From: an uncultured Pseudobutyrivibrio sp.
GTDB lineage: Bacteria > Bacillota > Clostridia > Lachnospirales > Lachnospiraceae
Assembly (NCBI GenBank): GCA_900546435.1
Contig: URCQ01000048.1
Location: 1 to 5,269 of the forward strand
DNA: 5,269 bases
Direction: 5' to 3'
A program made the translations under genes and the position numbers. Below are positions 1 to 5,109 of this stretch, in pieces; the first letter of the stretch is position 1, and each line of letters starts with the position of its first letter. Under the pieces are notes generated by a model, which did no database searches, was not told the DNA's origin, and saw only the letters and a program-made list of their open reading frames with translations.

Positions 1-91
1 TCAGTTCTCTGACAACCTTGTAAGCATAGGACTTGGAAACATTAAGTTCCTGTGCTACTTCGTCCACCGTCATAAAGTTCTTGCTCTCCAT
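1..91 (-). CDS. Excisionase-like helix-turn-helix DNA-binding protein, N-terminal part (runs off the left edge)
   Basis: Only the first 30 codons are in the window. The protein begins MESKNFMTVDEVAQELNVSK and continues SYAYKVVREL. TVDEVAQELNVSKSYAYKVV is a helix-turn-helix of the MerR/excisionase (HTH_17) type. Small proteins of about 60-75 residues with this start are common in Clostridia conjugative elements and are annotated as excisionase-family or helix-turn-helix proteins. I infer a role in element regulation or excision. The ATG at 91 is chosen because AAAGGGGG (minus strand of 99-106) lies 7 nt upstream. The frame stays open upstream to an ATG at 247, but no ribosome binding site precedes that one. 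The gene is divergent from the XRE regulator at 509 and has its own operator-covered promoter at 291-319. Whether it is really an Xis or only a transcription factor cannot be told from 30 residues. Confidence 0.75.
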   Translation of the reverse strand, partial: MESKNFMTVDEVAQELNVSKSYAYKVVREL

Positions 92-247
92 GTGGTTTCC
101 CCCTTTCTTAAAAATTCTGATTTGCCGCTCTCCCTTACAGGTTCCTGACAAGTTGCCTTGTGTGGTACTTTGTCGTGTTTCCATCTTTGGTACGCTCGCT
201 TTCGGTCTTGGCATACTTTGCCGGATGGTATCTGCTTGGACGGTCAT
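92..247 (-). other. Long leader of the HTH gene with an in-frame open extension
   Basis: Between the predicted transcription start (about 284) and the HTH start at 91 lies a leader of nearly 190 nt. On the minus strand it is open in the same frame as the HTH gene from an ATG at 247, giving 52 extra codons that begin MTVQADTIRQSMPRPKASVP. No Shine-Dalgarno sequence precedes the ATG at 247; the sequence before it is AT-rich. I recognise no domain in the extension, which is basic and low in hydrophobic residues. It is more likely untranslated leader or a decayed or weak upstream start than the true N-terminus, because position 91 has a strong ribosome binding site and fits the usual family start. 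Confidence 0.35.
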
Positions 248-258
248 TTAGTTTTATG

Positions 259-278
259 CTTAACTTTTTTTGTTTAAG
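259..278. promoter_or_regulatory. Operator copy O1 (CTTAAACA-N4-TGTTTAAG type)
   Basis: The sequence is CTTAACTTTTTTTGTTTAAG, matching 13 of 16 fixed positions of the consensus. It lies just downstream of the predicted start (about 284) of the leftward promoter, where a bound repressor would block the HTH gene. The binding protein is inferred to be the XRE regulator encoded next door. Confidence 0.55.
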
Positions 279-290
279 TCTGTGTTTTGT

Positions 291-319
291 ATAGTACTAA
301 ACATTTTCCGTTAAGTCAA
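291..319 (-). promoter_or_regulatory. Sigma-A promoter for the leftward HTH gene
   Basis: On the minus strand, TTGACT (314-319) is followed after exactly 17 bp by TACTAT (291-296). The -35 matches 5 of 6 and the -10 matches 4 of 6 consensus bases. The predicted transcription start is near 284. Operator O2 fills the spacer and O1 lies just downstream, so this promoter is probably repressed. Confidence 0.65.
296..315. promoter_or_regulatory. Operator copy O2, inside the leftward promoter
   Basis: Read on the minus strand this is CTTAACGGAAAATGTTTAGT, matching 11 of 16 fixed positions of CTTAAACA-N4-TGTTTAAG. It is the weakest of the copies, but it sits exactly between the -35 and -10 of the leftward promoter, the expected place for a repressor site. 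Confidence 0.4.
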
Positions 320-336
320 GTGGTTTTCAGAAAAAT

Positions 337-356
337 CTTAAACATTTTTATTTAAG
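337..356. promoter_or_regulatory. Operator copy O3, best match, upstream of the XRE promoter
   Basis: The sequence CTTAAACATTTTTATTTAAG matches 15 of 16 fixed positions and is a nearly perfect palindrome. It ends 6 bp before the -35 of the rightward promoter, a position compatible with either activation or repression by the XRE protein. Confidence 0.6.
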
Positions 357-362
357 TTCTTC

Positions 363-391
363 TTGCTATCCTCATTAACACATGTTATACT
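363..391 (+). promoter_or_regulatory. Sigma-A promoter for the XRE regulator, extended -10
   Basis: TTGCTA (363-368) is followed after 17 bp by TATACT (386-391), with TGT (383-385) directly before it forming an extended -10. The predicted transcription start is near 398, inside operator O4. The resulting leader is about 110 nt and contains the small reading frame and hairpins before position 509. Confidence 0.7.
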
Positions 392-394
392 CTA

Positions 395-414
395 CTTAAA
401 CATTTCTGTTTTAC
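395..414. promoter_or_regulatory. Operator copy O4, over the XRE transcription start
   Basis: CTTAAACATTTCTGTTTTAC matches 14 of 16 fixed positions. It begins 3 bp after the -10 of the XRE promoter and covers the predicted start point, so occupation should repress. This suggests negative autoregulation of the XRE gene. Confidence 0.55.
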
Positions 415-449
415 CTAACAGAAAAATGGCAACAACATGACAGGAGGCA

Positions 450-506
450 ATGCCTCTGCTCCTGCAATGGCAGTCGCATTTTCCTTCGGAAAACAAGGAG
501 GCATAA
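450..506 (+). CDS. Possible 18-residue leader peptide coupled to the XRE gene
   Basis: A short reading frame encodes MPLLLQWQSHFPSENKEA. It starts after AGGAGG (442-447), although the 2-nt gap to its ATG is shorter than usual. Its TAA (504-506) ends 2 nt before the XRE ATG at 509, the spacing typical of translational coupling, and the XRE ribosome binding site (495-501) lies inside its last codons. A second frame, from ATG 437, overlaps it and runs into the XRE gene without a ribosome binding site. No family is recognised. It may be a real regulatory peptide or only the by-product of a structured leader. Confidence 0.3.
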   Translation: MPLLLQWQSHFPSENKEA

Positions 507-508
507 CT

Positions 509-1069
509 ATGGCAATCGGACAACGAATTCGATTTTTCCGTAACAGAAAAGGCATGACACAAAAGCAGCTTGGAGAAGTCCTCGGCTTTCTTGGCAAGAC
601 TTCTGATGTCCGTATGGCACAATATGAATCAGAAGCAAGAATACCTAAGCATGACCTCGTAAAAGAAATGGCTGGTATCTTTGATGTCAGCACCCATGCA
701 CTTACCGTACCGGATATAGATACCTACATCGGTCTTATGCACACCTTTTTCGCATTGGAAGATATGTATGAACTGAAAATTGACGAAATGGATGGTGAAG
801 TAGTCTTACGTTTGGATAAGTCTGACTATTCCACCTATTCCTCAATGGAAAAATTGCTCCGTGCATGGCTCTCCGAAGCTAAAAAGCTGGAGAATGGCGA
901 AAGCACCAAAGAGGAATATGATAACTGGCGTTACAAATATCCGGAACTGGATACACACCAAATCCGTGCTAAGGTTCCTTCACAGGAAATCAGCGATATG
1001 CTTCTCGCCGGATTAAAAGAAATGGAAAAAGAAGAAAAGAAAGAAACGAAACGCAAGAAGAAAAAATAA
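509..1069 (+). CDS. XRE-family helix-turn-helix transcriptional regulator of a mobile element
   Basis: This 186-residue cytoplasmic DNA-binding protein begins MAIGQRIRFFRNRKGMTQKQ. The Cro/C1-type helix-turn-helix occupies about residues 6-65: TQKQLGEVLG (17-26) is helix 2, the recognition-helix region lies around DVRMAQYE (33-40), and the domain closes with FDVSTHAL. A C-terminal part with PDIDTYIGLMHTFFALEDMY, then EEYDNWRYKYPELDT and KVPSQEISD, is shared with a regulator family frequent in Clostridia conjugative elements (from memory, not a search). The last 15 residues are nearly all Lys and Glu. The start at 509 is chosen over an in-frame ATG at 437 because AAGGAGG (495-501) lies 7 nt before it and the family starts MAIG. 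It probably controls its own promoter and the divergent HTH gene through four operator copies. The exact role (immunity repressor, transfer regulator) is inferred. Confidence 0.85.
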   Translation: MAIGQRIRFFRNRKGMTQKQLGEVLGFLGKTSDVRMAQYESEARIPKHDLVKEMAGIFDVSTHALTVPDIDTYIGLMHTFFALEDMYELKIDEMDGEVVLRLDKSDYSTYSSMEKLLRAWLSEAKKLENGESTKEEYDNWRYKYPELDTHQIRAKVPSQEISDMLLAGLKEMEKEEKKETKRKKKK

Positions 1070-1076
1070 GCATGAA

Positions 1077-1125
1077 AAAACCTTACCAATTTTCAGTTGT
1101 CATATCTGAAAATCAGTAAGGTTTT
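1077..1125. terminator. Bidirectional intrinsic terminator between the XRE gene and guaA
   Basis: AAAACCTTAC (1077-1086) pairs with GTAAGGTTTT (1116-1125), and an inner stem TTTTCAG/CTGAAAA (1090-1096 with 1106-1112) closes a 9-nt loop. It begins 7 nt after the XRE stop. The minus-strand read ends in six T, so it can also stop transcripts from guaA, whose coding region ends about 120 bp to the right with no nearer hairpin. Confidence 0.8.
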
Positions 1126-1165
1126 CTTATGCTCATAAAGTAATATTATTCATTGAATAGGGAAA

Positions 1166-1188
1166 ATCTGTTGCCAAATCGTTGCCAA
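1166..1188. repeat. Tandem direct repeats near the element end, possible integrase arm sites
   Basis: GTTGCCAA occurs at 1170-1177 and 1181-1188, each preceded by ATC, so the repeat unit is 11-12 bp, about one helical turn. Short direct repeats of this spacing next to an attachment core are typical of tyrosine-integrase arm-type sites. They lie about 60 bp from the guaA stop codon. The integrase itself is not in the window, so the role is inference. Confidence 0.4.
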
Positions 1189-1190
1189 TG

Positions 1191-1210
1191 CTTAAACAAA
1201 TATGTTTGTA
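1191..1210. promoter_or_regulatory. Operator copy O5, isolated, between the direct repeats and guaA
   Basis: CTTAAACAAATATGTTTGTA matches 13 of 16 fixed positions of the operator consensus, with a perfect AAACA/TGTTT core. It lies 2 bp after the direct repeats and has no obvious promoter beside it. If the XRE protein binds here it could affect recombination or read-through rather than initiation. Confidence 0.35.
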
Positions 1211-1246
1211 AACCGCATAAATACTGGGTTCTTTTAGTGTTTCTCC

Positions 1247-2791
1247 TTATTCAAACTCAATCGTTCCAGGTGGCTTGCTCGTCAAATCATAGAACACGCG
1301 ATTGACACCTTTCACCTCATTTATAATTCTGCTCATGACTGTCTGCAAAACTTCAAATGGAATTTCTGCTGCCTCCGCTGTCATGAAATCTACCGTATTT
1401 ACAGCACGAAGTGCCACGGCATAGTCATAGGTTCTCTCATCCCCCATAACACCGACGGAACGCATATTGGTCAGGGCTGCAAAATACTGTCCAACACTGC
1501 GGTCGAGTCCTGCCTTCGCAATTTCCTCGCGATAAATATAATCTGCATCCTGTACAATTCGTACCTTCTCAGCCGTTACTTCACCGATAATGCGAATACC
1601 AAGACCTGGACCTGGGAATGGCTGACGATATACCAGATAATCTGGCAGTCCCAGCTCCAAACCAGCCTTACGCACTTCATCCTTAAACAAATTACGTAAC
1701 GGTTCTACAATATCTTTAAAATCTACATAATCTGGCAAACCGCCAACATTATGGTGCGATTTGATGACTGCAGATTCACCGCCAAGACCTGACTCTACCA
1801 CATCCGGGTAAATCGTTCCCTGTGCAAGAAAATCGACTGCACCAATTTTCTTGGCTTCTTCCTCAAAAACGCGGATAAATTCTTCGCCAATAATCTTACG
1901 TTTCTGCTCCGGTTCAACAACACCGGCAAGTTTTTTATAGTAGCGTTCCTGTGCATTGACGCGAATAAAGTTAATATCAAAGTCTCCGCCCTTGCCAAAT
2001 ACACTCTCAACCTCGTCACCTTCATTCTTACGAAGAAGTCCATGATCTACAAACACGCAGGTAAGCTGTGGTCCAATCGCTTTTGCAAGAAGTGCTGCAA
2101 GCACAGAAGAATCCACACCGCCGGACAGTGCCAGAAGTACCTTTCCGTCTCCTACCTTTTCTCTTACGTCCTTGATGGCATTTTCAACAAAGGAATCCAT
2201 TCGCCATGTTCCGGCGCATCCGCAGACACCTCGGACAAAATTATAAAGCATCTTCGTTCCTTCTACCGTGTGGAGAACCTCTGGATGGAACTGAATAGCA
2301 TACAGATTCTTTTCCTGATTTTCTGCTGCTGCAACCGGACAATCTGCTGTGTGTGCACAAATACGGAAACCTTCCGCTGTCCTTGAAATATAATCAAAAT
2401 GACTCATCCAGCAAATGGTTGCTGCCGATACATTTGCAAAAAGTGGTGAATCCTGTTTTACAAACACTTCTGTTTTACCGTATTCTCTCACAGGCGCTTT
2501 CTCAACTTTCCCGCCCAGCACATGCATCATCAGCTGCGCTCCGTAACAAAGACCCAAAACCGGAATTCCAAGTTCAAATAATTCCTTCGTATATGTTGGG
2601 GCATCCGCTTCATAACAACTGTTTGGACCGCCTGTTAAAATGATTCCCTTTGGATTCATTTCTTTGATCTTTTCAATATCTGTTTTATAAGAATAGATTT
2701 CACAATAAACATTACATTCTCTGACTCTGCGGGCAACCAATTGATTATATTGTCCACCAAAATCAATCACAATGACTTTTTCTTGTTCCAT
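1247..2791 (-). CDS. guaA: GMP synthase (glutamine-hydrolysing)
   Basis: This enzyme converts XMP, ATP and glutamine to GMP, the last step of guanine nucleotide synthesis, in the cytoplasm. The protein is 514 residues, the usual family length, and complete. The class I glutamine amidotransferase domain (about 1-190) has the nucleophile Cys82 in GLCYGAQ and the His169/Glu171 pair in FHPEV. The ATP-pyrophosphatase domain follows, with the P-loop SGGVDSS at 223-229, and the C-terminal dimerisation domain has QPFPGPGLGIR and ends KPPGTIEFE. The ATG at 2791 is chosen because GGAGG (minus strand of 2798-2802) lies 6 nt before it. The frame is open 27 codons further, but that stretch crosses the promoter. 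No purine riboswitch is visible; the short leader instead carries a palindrome at 2813-2829. The 3' end borders a probable integrated element, as seen for guaA elsewhere, and the coding region remains intact. Confidence 0.97.
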   Translation of the reverse strand: MEQEKVIVIDFGGQYNQLVARRVRECNVYCEIYSYKTDIEKIKEMNPKGIILTGGPNSCYEADAPTYTKELFELGIPVLGLCYGAQLMMHVLGGKVEKAPVREYGKTEVFVKQDSPLFANVSAATICWMSHFDYISRTAEGFRICAHTADCPVAAAENQEKNLYAIQFHPEVLHTVEGTKMLYNFVRGVCGCAGTWRMDSFVENAIKDVREKVGDGKVLLALSGGVDSSVLAALLAKAIGPQLTCVFVDHGLLRKNEGDEVESVFGKGGDFDINFIRVNAQERYYKKLAGVVEPEQKRKIIGEEFIRVFEEEAKKIGAVDFLAQGTIYPDVVESGLGGESAVIKSHHNVGGLPDYVDFKDIVEPLRNLFKDEVRKAGLELGLPDYLVYRQPFPGPGLGIRIIGEVTAEKVRIVQDADYIYREEIAKAGLDRSVGQYFAALTNMRSVGVMGDERTYDYAVALRAVNTVDFMTAEAAEIPFEVLQTVMSRIINEVKGVNRVFYDLTSKPPGTIEFE

Positions 2792-2812
2792 GCTTGTCCT
2801 CCATTTCTTTTC

Positions 2813-2829
2813 TTTGTACACTGTACAAA
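2813..2829. promoter_or_regulatory. 17-bp perfect palindrome in the guaA leader, probable operator
   Basis: TTTGTACA and TGTACAAA flank one central base. It lies at about +8 to +24 of the guaA transcript and ends 21 nt before the start codon, clear of the ribosome binding site. Size and symmetry fit a dimeric repressor (TetR-like sites often look like this), but the protein is unknown. In RNA it could also form a short hairpin. Confidence 0.55.
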
Positions 2830-2843
2830 AATAACTTCGTTTC

Positions 2844-2872
2844 ATTATAGTAAAGCCTAAAAAAAATAACAA
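2844..2872 (-). promoter_or_regulatory. Sigma-A promoter of guaA
   Basis: On the minus strand TTGTTA (2867-2872) is followed after 17 bp, including a run of eight T, by a perfect TATAAT (2844-2849). The predicted start is near 2837, giving a leader of about 46 nt that contains the 17-bp palindrome. Confidence 0.8.
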
Positions 2873-2877
2873 GATAA

Positions 2878-2930
2878 TCGGTCAATTTTTTTCAAAAAAT
2901 TCCGATATATGCTATATAAGAGTTGACCGA
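2878..2930. repeat. 8-bp inverted repeat framing the sigma-D-type promoter
   Basis: TCGGTCAA (2878-2885) and TTGACCGA (2923-2930) are perfect inverted copies separated by 37 bp. The left arm contains the -35 TCAA and the right arm lies shortly after the predicted start point. They could be two sites for one regulator. The arms are short for a site-specific invertible switch. Confidence 0.5.
2882..2908 (+). promoter_or_regulatory. Sigma-D (FliA/sigma-28) type promoter of the 165-aa gene
   Basis: TCAA (2882-2885), exactly 15 bp, then TCCGATAT (2901-2908) fits the Bacillus sigma-D consensus TAAA-N15-GCCGATAT in 10 of 12 positions with the correct spacer. The predicted start is near 2915, giving a leader of about 58 nt. 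A sigma-A-like TGCTATATA (2910-2918) also exists but lacks a good -35. This points to co-expression with late flagellar genes. Confidence 0.6.
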
Positions 2931-2973
2931 AACATTTTTTGTCAATTTCAAATGTGATACGAAAGGAGTCGCC

Positions 2974-3471
2974 ATGGGTGGATTTTCTGTAGCTAACAAC
3001 ATTACATTGCGCAATTACTATGCGACTTATCGCGATTTTACCGTCAAAAGCAATCGTGCCAACGCAACAACAAATCAATTGAACTATGCAGACGCACAAG
3101 CGCTTCGTCGTGCTGTTCGAAAGCTGGACGATTTTGATTTTGAAAATGCTGATAAAACAGACCTTTCGTCTCATATTCGTGCTTTTGTCGACACCTACAA
3201 TTACACAATGGAATCCACAAAATCCTCGACCAATTCCTATTCCATATCCACGTACAAGAATTTAAAAAACCTTGCAAGCAAATATCAGAAAGATTTGGAA
3301 AATATTGGTATCAAGGAAAATTCCTCTGGCTATTTGACATTAAGTTCTTCTGCTGTAGAAAATATTAGTGCCGGCAAATTCCAAAAATTGCTCGGCAACG
3401 ATTCCCAATTTATGAAATCTTTAACCAGCTATGCCAGACGCATGACAAATAACATCAACTATTATGCGTAA
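2974..3471 (+). CDS. Probable flagellar-type protein resembling the FliD C-terminal region
   Basis: The protein has 165 residues, with no signal peptide and no membrane segment. It contains no cysteine, tryptophan or proline, a composition seen in exported flagellar axial proteins. FVDTYN (71-76), SKYQKDLENIGI (102-113), GYLTLSS (119-125) and a C-terminus ending NINYYA resemble the C-terminal region of the flagellar cap protein FliD (hook-associated protein 2), where a segment of the form LxxIGI-x-GxLxV is typical. It is far shorter than FliD (usually over 400 residues) and has no N-terminal FliD domain. The ATG at 2974 has AAAGGAG (2962-2968) 5 nt upstream; the open frame before it lies in the leader. 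The gene stands alone, divergent from guaA, with a sigma-D-type promoter and its own terminator. A role in the filament, cap or export of a flagellar apparatus is inferred; the exact function is unknown. Confidence 0.7.
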   Translation: MGGFSVANNITLRNYYATYRDFTVKSNRANATTNQLNYADAQALRRAVRKLDDFDFENADKTDLSSHIRAFVDTYNYTMESTKSSTNSYSISTYKNLKNLASKYQKDLENIGIKENSSGYLTLSSSAVENISAGKFQKLLGNDSQFMKSLTSYARRMTNNINYYA

Positions 3472-3492
3472 AACATTCTGCCATATTTATAT

Positions 3493-3540
3493 AAAAAAGA
3501 GCATGGGCTTACTTTTTCATAACCCCTATGCTCTTTTTTT
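3493..3540. terminator. Bidirectional intrinsic terminator between convergent genes
   Basis: GAGCATGGG (3499-3507) pairs with CCTATGCTC (3525-3533), with one G-U pair. It is flanked by six A on the left and seven T on the right, so it works on both strands. It serves the 165-aa gene, which stops 21 bp before it, and the permease gene, which stops about 55 bp to the right. Confidence 0.88.
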
Positions 3541-3595
3541 ATCTTATCATAATCTTTTCAGACTTCATGGTTTTCCCCAAAACGCTATCGTCCGA

Positions 3596-4939
3596 TTATG
3601 CTTCTTCTTTCTTTGGATTTCCTTCAAACACATAATCCTTACCCGGCAAAATAGCATTCAAGAAAATACCAAGAATAGCAGCAATTGCAAGTGAAGTAAG
3701 TGTAATACTTGTTCCAGCAATGCTAAAGGTAATTCCATCGGTAAATCCGAGTGCACTTACCAAAATTACGGCTGCAATAATGAGGTTTCTCGACTTCGTG
3801 AAATCTACATTATTTTCTACAACATTACGTACACCGATTGCAGAAATCATACCGTAAAGAATAAAGCTGACACCACCAATAATTGAAGATGGCATCGAAC
3901 CGATTACCGCTGCAAACTTTGGTGAAAAACTAAGGATAATTGCATAAATCGCTGCAATGCGAATTACTCTTGGATCGTGTACTTTCGAAAGCTCTAACAC
4001 ACCGGTATTTTCACCATAAGTTGTATTTGCAGGACCACCAATTGCTCCAGCAAAAGCAGTTGCAATACCATCACCAATCAAGGTTCTATGAAGTCCCGGA
4101 TCTTCTACAAAGTTTTCATCTACGGTTGCAGAGATCGCTGTAATATCACCGATATGCTCCATCATGGTTGCAAGCGCAATTGGTGCCATAACAAGAATTG
4201 CAGTGATATCAAACTTGCACCATACAAATGGCTGCCACTGTACCCAATGTGCACTTGCTACTGATGTAAAGTTTAAAATAGCACTTCCATCTGCGTTTGT
4301 AACACCAGCACCATTTAAAATCAATGCAAAAATATAGGAAATCACAATACCCATAAGAATTGGAATAATTTTAAACATTCCCTTACCCCAGATATTAAAG
4401 ATTACAATAACAGCAAATGCTACAACCGCAATGAGCCAGTTTGTCTGCGCATTGTTTACGGCAGAAGACGCCAGTGAAAGACCAATACTAATAATGATTG
4501 GACCTGTAACAACTGGTGGTAACAGACGCATGACTTTTCGCACACCTACCAATTTTACAATTACAGCAAAAACCAGATACAACAAACCGGCTACTACAAT
4601 ACCACCACAGGCATATGGTAATTTTTCACCCATGGTCATATCTGCATAAATTCCACTATTCAATTGTGCTACCATGGAAAATCCACCTAGAAATGCGAAT
4701 GATGATCCTAAGAATGCAGGGACCTTTCGCTTAGTGATGAAATGAAATATTAATGTACCAACACCTGCACAAAACAGTGTTACCTGAACAGAAAGTCCTT
4801 CTCCCTCGAAATAATCATTCACGAGAATGGGAACTAAAATCGTTGCGCCAAACATGGCAAACATGTGCTGTAAGCCCAGCAACAACATCTTCGGTGTCCC
4901 TAATGTGCGGGCATCCTTGATTGCTCCTTTTTGATTCAT
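3596..4939 (-). CDS. uraA: Uracil permease, NCS2 (nucleobase:cation symporter-2) family
   Basis: This inner-membrane protein of 447 residues takes up uracil with protons for pyrimidine salvage. It has the family length and a chain of about 14 hydrophobic segments. NCS2 marks include GLQHMFAMFGATILVPIL (22-39), EHIGD (261-265) and NTTYGENTGV (305-314). Glu261 and Glu310 align with the two glutamates that bind uracil in E. coli UraA (Glu241 and Glu290, from memory). The close of the sequence has SSIIGGVSFILYGMI. The start at 4939 follows AAAGGAG (minus strand of 4947-4953) by 7 nt. The gene has its own promoter and a leader of about 99 nt with a terminator hairpin, suggesting attenuation as in pyrP genes of Firmicutes. 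It lies 170 bp downstream of aroK. Xanthine or uric acid permeases are relatives, but the N-terminal and YGEN segments favour uracil. The name pyrP would be equally suitable. Confidence 0.92.
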   Translation of the reverse strand: MNQKGAIKDARTLGTPKMLLLGLQHMFAMFGATILVPILVNDYFEGEGLSVQVTLFCAGVGTLIFHFITKRKVPAFLGSSFAFLGGFSMVAQLNSGIYADMTMGEKLPYACGGIVVAGLLYLVFAVIVKLVGVRKVMRLLPPVVTGPIIISIGLSLASSAVNNAQTNWLIAVVAFAVIVIFNIWGKGMFKIIPILMGIVISYIFALILNGAGVTNADGSAILNFTSVASAHWVQWQPFVWCKFDITAILVMAPIALATMMEHIGDITAISATVDENFVEDPGLHRTLIGDGIATAFAGAIGGPANTTYGENTGVLELSKVHDPRVIRIAAIYAIILSFSPKFAAVIGSMPSSIIGGVSFILYGMISAIGVRNVVENNVDFTKSRNLIIAAVILVSALGFTDGITFSIAGTSITLTSLAIAAILGIFLNAILPGKDYVFEGNPKKEEA

Positions 4940-4991
4940 TACATAACTCCTTTGTACTTTTAATTTTTCTTTTTACGAAATATTTTTCCGC

Positions 4992-5028
4992 AAAAAATCT
5001 GCGAGCTGACACATGCAACCTCGCAGAT
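4992..5028 (-). terminator. Leader terminator (attenuator) of the uracil permease gene, PyrR-like motif
   Basis: On the minus strand ATCTGCGAG (5020-5028) pairs with CTCGCAGAT (4997-5005), then a run of six T follows. A bulged G and UUG/CAG extend the stem to a 7-nt loop. It starts about 10 nt into the transcript and ends about 50 nt before the permease start. UGCGAGGUU within it matches the NGNGAGGYU part of the PyrR-binding consensus of Bacillus pyr leaders, but the preceding CC is UC. No convincing antiterminator was found. It may also serve as the aroK terminator. Confidence 0.7.
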
Positions 5029-5044
5029 ATCCCTAACTAAAGAA

Positions 5045-5073
5045 AGTATAACGGAATTGCCCCTGTTCTACAA
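5045..5073 (-). promoter_or_regulatory. Sigma-A promoter of the uracil permease gene
   Basis: On the minus strand TTGTAG (5068-5073) is followed after 17 bp by TATACT (5045-5050). The predicted start is near 5037-5038, giving a leader of about 99 nt that begins with the attenuator hairpin. Confidence 0.7.
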
Positions 5074-5109
5074 TCTTTTTTTCCTGTTTCTTGATATTTT
5101 TTTATTTTC

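Noticed and set aside
33..251. 72-aa open frame on the plus strand
   Set aside because: It lies antisense to the leftward HTH gene and its leader, has no ribosome binding site, and resembles no family.
479..493. C(UUCG)G tetraloop hairpin before the XRE ribosome binding site
   Set aside because: The UUCG register leaves a C-A mismatch; the perfect pairing is a 6-bp stem with a three-base loop, so it is not a tetraloop.
437..508. In-frame ATG at 437 as XRE start
   Set aside because: No Shine-Dalgarno sequence precedes it, while 509 has AAGGAGG at ideal spacing and gives the family-like MAIG start.
2792..2872. Upstream extension of GuaA by 27 codons
   Set aside because: It crosses the predicted promoter -10 and transcription start, and family members begin at the ATG at 2791.
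2910..2918. Sigma-A extended -10 TGCTATATA for the 165-aa gene
   Set aside because: The -10 is imperfect and no acceptable -35 lies at 16-18 bp, while the sigma-D elements have exact spacing. A second weak promoter is not excluded.
2857..3174. 105-aa frame on the minus strand
   Set aside because: It is antisense to the 165-aa gene and overlaps the guaA promoter; no ribosome binding site or recognisable domain.
3570..3583. GTTTT-CCCC-AAAAC hairpin after the permease gene
   Set aside because: Five weak base pairs and no following T run; the strong bidirectional terminator at 3493-3540 already serves the gene.
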